Shown one piece after another: positions 61,689 to 64,000 of a stretch of DNA of 64,000 nucleotides; positions within the stretch are counted from its first letter, which is position 1; every line of letters begins with the position of its first letter. The notes below the pieces were generated by a model. It was not told the origin of the DNA. It did not search any database and worked only from the letters and a program-made list of their open reading frames with translations. The position numbers and the translations under genes were made by a program. Origin of the DNA: Anaerolineae bacterium (GTDB lineage: Bacteria; Chloroflexota; Anaerolineae; Aggregatilineales; Phototrophicaceae); assembly GCA_022824365.1 (NCBI GenBank), contig JAJEAA010000015.1:1-64000 (forward strand), in the 5' to 3' direction.

Positions 61689-63023
61689 TCACTGCCGGAC
61701 ATGAAGGCGCGAGCCAAATCGCAAATAGCGAATCTCGCCGCTGTCGTCGCGGATGATGTCGGCTCTGGTGTTTTTGTGATCACCGTCAAGAATCATTAGC
61801 TGATCGTCGCCGCAACGGGCGGCAGCGGCCGACTGCTCGCTCGTCGCATCATCCGCCGGCCATGCGCCCGTCGCGCGTATCAGAGCCACCAGCGCGTCAT
61901 TCTCCATTCGCAGCTCAATTTCGCGCATTATGCCCCGGTAGACCCCGACAAATTGCGCCAGCGCCTCAGGAGAAGAAGCGATGGCTCGCGGCTCAGGCAG
62001 CTCGATGCCGCAGAACTCGCTTAATACCGCCTTGTTGAAGCGAGCATGCAGGTCCGCGCCCTTGTTCCCATTCGTCATCATGCCAAACGCCAGTTGCTGT
62101 TGCGGCACAATAGTCAGCACCGACTCCTGGCCATTCGTACCGCCCGTGTGCCAGAGCCTTTCAGCGTCATCGCTGCCGCTTATCATCCAAGCCAGTCCAC
62201 AGCCAGCCATGTAGGGCAGGCTGCGAACATGACGTTTATGCATCTCCGCCAGGAATTCGGGGGCCATCAGCGGCGGTCCACCGCCGAGGTGATAAGCGCC
62301 ATAACGCAGCAGGTCGTGAATATGGCAGCTGATGCCACCGGCGGCGTTCATCCCGCGGGGAATCGCCCAGGGGCTTAACACCCGGCCGCCCGCCTCATGC
62401 CCAACAGCGAAGCGATGCAGCATCACTTGATGCGGAAAGAAGAAGCTGCGCTCCATATTGAGAGGCTGGAAGATCAATTCCTGGATCGCCGTCTCGTAAG
62501 TCATGCCCGTCAGCGTTTCGATGATTCGGCCGGCGACGCAGAATGCGGCATTATTGTAGGAGAAATATCTTTCCAAGGGCGCCAACTGCTCAAAGCCGGA
62601 CATCAGATCTACATATTTGGCGGCCGCGTCATCGCCGATGCCGGTATCGGTGAAGACATCGCCCGTCCAGCCGGCTGTATGCGTCAGCAGATGCCAGGGC
62701 GTAACCCGCGCTGACACATCTTCGTCGCGCACGCGGAAGCCGGGCAGATAATCCCGAACTGGCGCGCGCATATCCAGCGCCCCTTGTTCCACTAAGCGCA
62801 TCATCGCTGTCGCCGTCACCGTCTTGGTGATGGAGCCGATCTGAAACAGGGTCTCATCCGTGACCAGCAGCGGATGCTCCACATGGGTCAGGCCGACGCC
62901 GCGCGTCCAGCTCTCGCCGGCGACCCGCAGACCGAAGGCCGCGCCCGGGACGCCCAATTCCTCGCGCCAGCGTTCCACCTGCTCGGCGATCCTTTCAAAC
63001 TTCGATTGATTATCTATTGCCAC
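61689..63023 (-). CDS. Serine hydrolase, class C beta-lactamase family
   Basis: Penicillin-binding-like serine hydrolase of 444 residues. The triad motifs are S64-I-T-K67 (nucleophile Ser64), Y156-N-N158, and HTG in LWHTGGTNGQ, replacing the KTG box. No clear signal peptide is seen. GTG 63023 is chosen since GGAG lies upstream; 63062 would add 13 residues. A C-terminal domain (about 340-444) resembles those of esterase-type members. It may be an esterase, peptidase or lactamase. It lies five bases from the convergent epimerase end. Confidence 0.85.
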   Translation of the reverse strand: MAIDNQSKFERIAEQVERWREELGVPGAAFGLRVAGESWTRGVGLTHVEHPLLVTDETLFQIGSITKTVTATAMMRLVEQGALDMRAPVRDYLPGFRVRDEDVSARVTPWHLLTHTAGWTGDVFTDTGIGDDAAAKYVDLMSGFEQLAPLERYFSYNNAAFCVAGRIIETLTGMTYETAIQELIFQPLNMERSFFFPHQVMLHRFAVGHEAGGRVLSPWAIPRGMNAAGGISCHIHDLLRYGAYHLGGGPPLMAPEFLAEMHKRHVRSLPYMAGCGLAWMISGSDDAERLWHTGGTNGQESVLTIVPQQQLAFGMMTNGNKGADLHARFNKAVLSEFCGIELPEPRAIASSPEALAQFVGVYRGIMREIELRMENDALVALIRATGAWPADDATSEQSAAAARCGDDQLMILDGDHKNTRADIIRDDSGEIRYLRFGSRLHVRQ

Positions 63024-63058
63024 GATTGCTCTCTCCTTAGACCATTTCGCCCGATGTC

Positions 63059-64000
63059 TCAACGCCGCTTTGCCGTGACGTGAATCGTGAGGCCGTTCAA
63101 GACGACGAAGATCGCCACCACCAACATGATATTTCGATAGCCGATCGCCGACTGCAATCGGCCGAAGTTAAGCGTTGAAAGGAACCAGCCGATATTCCAC
63201 ATCACCAATCCGACGCTGCTGGCGACATTACGGTGGGCAACGTCAAGCGAATCCATCAGCAGCGGTTGGAAAAGCGGCTGCATCGTATTCCGCAGGCCGA
63301 TCGCCAAAACGTAGAACGCGACGGCAATCGCAAGCCCTTGTGACAGGCTTAAGCCGACGAAGGCAGCCGCGCTTGCGAGCATCAAGGCCGTCAGCGCGCC
63401 AGCCCGCCCCAGCCGCGCTTCCCAAGCGGGATTCAGCAACGGCGTCAATCCCATCACCAGCCATCCCAGACCAATGACGCTGCCAACAGCGCTATCTGCC
63501 ATCCCAAACAACTCGCGAAATATGAGATTGAAAAACGGGAATGTCAATCCGCCCGAGATGCCAAAGACGAAGAGCGGAAAACTCAGGCGCAGAACGCGAC
63601 GCCAGTGCGTCGACCGCCACATGCCGAGTCCCGCTCGCGCGTCGCCCTCATCAGCCGCACTGCTCCCCAAAGCCAGAATCGGCAGGTTGCTCAGCAGTAA
63701 CAACATCGCCGCGCACATGATGGAAATGCGATATGCCATGGGCATCTCTTCCGGCCGCAACGCGACCGTGCCGGCAATAGGCAGCGTCTGGCTCACAACC
63801 AGCGGCAGCAGCCCGCCGAGCACGCTGCCAATCGCCACCGCGCACATGGCGACCAGATTATGATACGAAAACTGCGCCGTATGCTCGCTGCGGTCCGTCA
63901 GCCTAACCATGAAAGGCGGCTTAACCACTTGATTGGCGCCGAAACACGCCCCCCATAGAAAACGACTGGCGGCGATGATCGGCAGACTCTCCGTAAGCGC
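63059..64000 (-). CDS. MFS transporter, 5' end outside the window
   Basis: The frame is open to the right edge, giving at least 313 residues that begin mid-protein with ALTESLPIIAASRFLWGACF, GANQVVKPPFMVRLTDRSEH. This is the helix 4-5 region of a major facilitator permease. About seven further helices follow to the end, NGLTIHVTAKRR. Internal GTG 63928 is not a real start. Its partner genes lie beyond 64000. Cargo unknown. Confidence 0.82.
   Translation of the reverse strand, partial: ALTESLPIIAASRFLWGACFGANQVVKPPFMVRLTDRSEHTAQFSYHNLVAMCAVAIGSVLGGLLPLVVSQTLPIAGTVALRPEEMPMAYRISIMCAAMLLLLSNLPILALGSSAADEGDARAGLGMWRSTHWRRVLRLSFPLFVFGISGGLTFPFFNLIFRELFGMADSAVGSVIGLGWLVMGLTPLLNPAWEARLGRAGALTALMLASAAAFVGLSLSQGLAIAVAFYVLAIGLRNTMQPLFQPLLMDSLDVAHRNVASSVGLVMWNIGWFLSTLNFGRLQSAIGYRNIMLVVAIFVVLNGLTIHVTAKRR

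Noticed and set aside
1..64000. tRNA, rRNA or riboswitch genes
   Set aside because: I found no cloverleaf, T-loop consensus, rRNA segment or clear riboswitch core in the intergenic stretches by eye; a covariance-model scan would be decisive.

Overview
The window is a high-GC bacterial chromosome segment. No rRNA, tRNA or other taxonomic marker is present, so the assignment rests on gene content: many carbohydrate ABC importers without their own ATPase, mandelate-racemase-family enzymes, a methylmalonyl-CoA mutase cluster, a sulfoquinovose synthase, secreted Ig-like domains of a kind I associate with Chloroflexota, and short dispersed hairpin repeats. I favour a heterotrophic member of the Chloroflexota (Anaerolineae or Caldilineae-like); this is inference.

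Layout. 1-354: end of a gene, then degenerate repeats and a C-rich tract. 394-4083: flavin monooxygenase, a mandelate-racemase-family enzyme and a nucleotide-sugar-type SDR. 4195-10662: ArsR-like regulator divergent from an importer operon (two permeases, binding protein, GH2 hydrolase); the binding-protein frame carries two in-frame stops. 10947-16061: methylmalonyl-CoA mutase subunits, a GYD protein and the MeaB GTPase. 16051-17970: an AT-rich insertion with one P-loop ATPase. 17971-22665: YbjQ-like protein, GlpD, a secreted SH3-like protein and phosphoglycerate mutase. 22737-28535: UDP-sulfoquinovose synthase with two paralogous multi-pass membrane proteins. 28963-34141: an amino-sugar and glycolipid cluster (MFS, PLP aminotransferase, SDR, hexapeptide acetyltransferase, GT2). 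34171-43240: a sugar-acid island (DapA-like aldolase, acid-sugar dehydratase, GH42, LplB/LplC permeases, Tat-exported binding protein, GntR regulator). 43291-52678: two more importers, the second with a zinc-less medium-chain dehydrogenase and an alpha/beta hydrolase. 53000-57132: two orphan binding proteins, a VOC protein, a Rieske protein and an amidohydrolase. 57253-61683: a fifth importer (its binding protein has an in-frame stop) with an AGE epimerase. 61689-64000: serine hydrolase and a truncated MFS gene.

How it works together. Five sugar importers, each with its own hydrolase, epimerase, dehydratase or dehydrogenase, would bring oligosaccharides and sugar acids into the cell. They must share an ATPase encoded elsewhere. 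Products would enter glycolysis (GpmI, GlpD), while the mutase and MeaB link propionyl-CoA or branched-chain catabolism to the TCA cycle. In the four operons where the binding protein comes first, a strong hairpin lies between the binding-protein stop and the first permease. Two of these belong to one dispersed repeat family, one to a second family and one is unique. They look like devices for unequal expression within an operon, and this is the pattern I find most interesting. Next come the stop-interrupted binding-protein genes, the sulfoquinovose synthase with its membrane proteins, and the AT-rich ATPase island.
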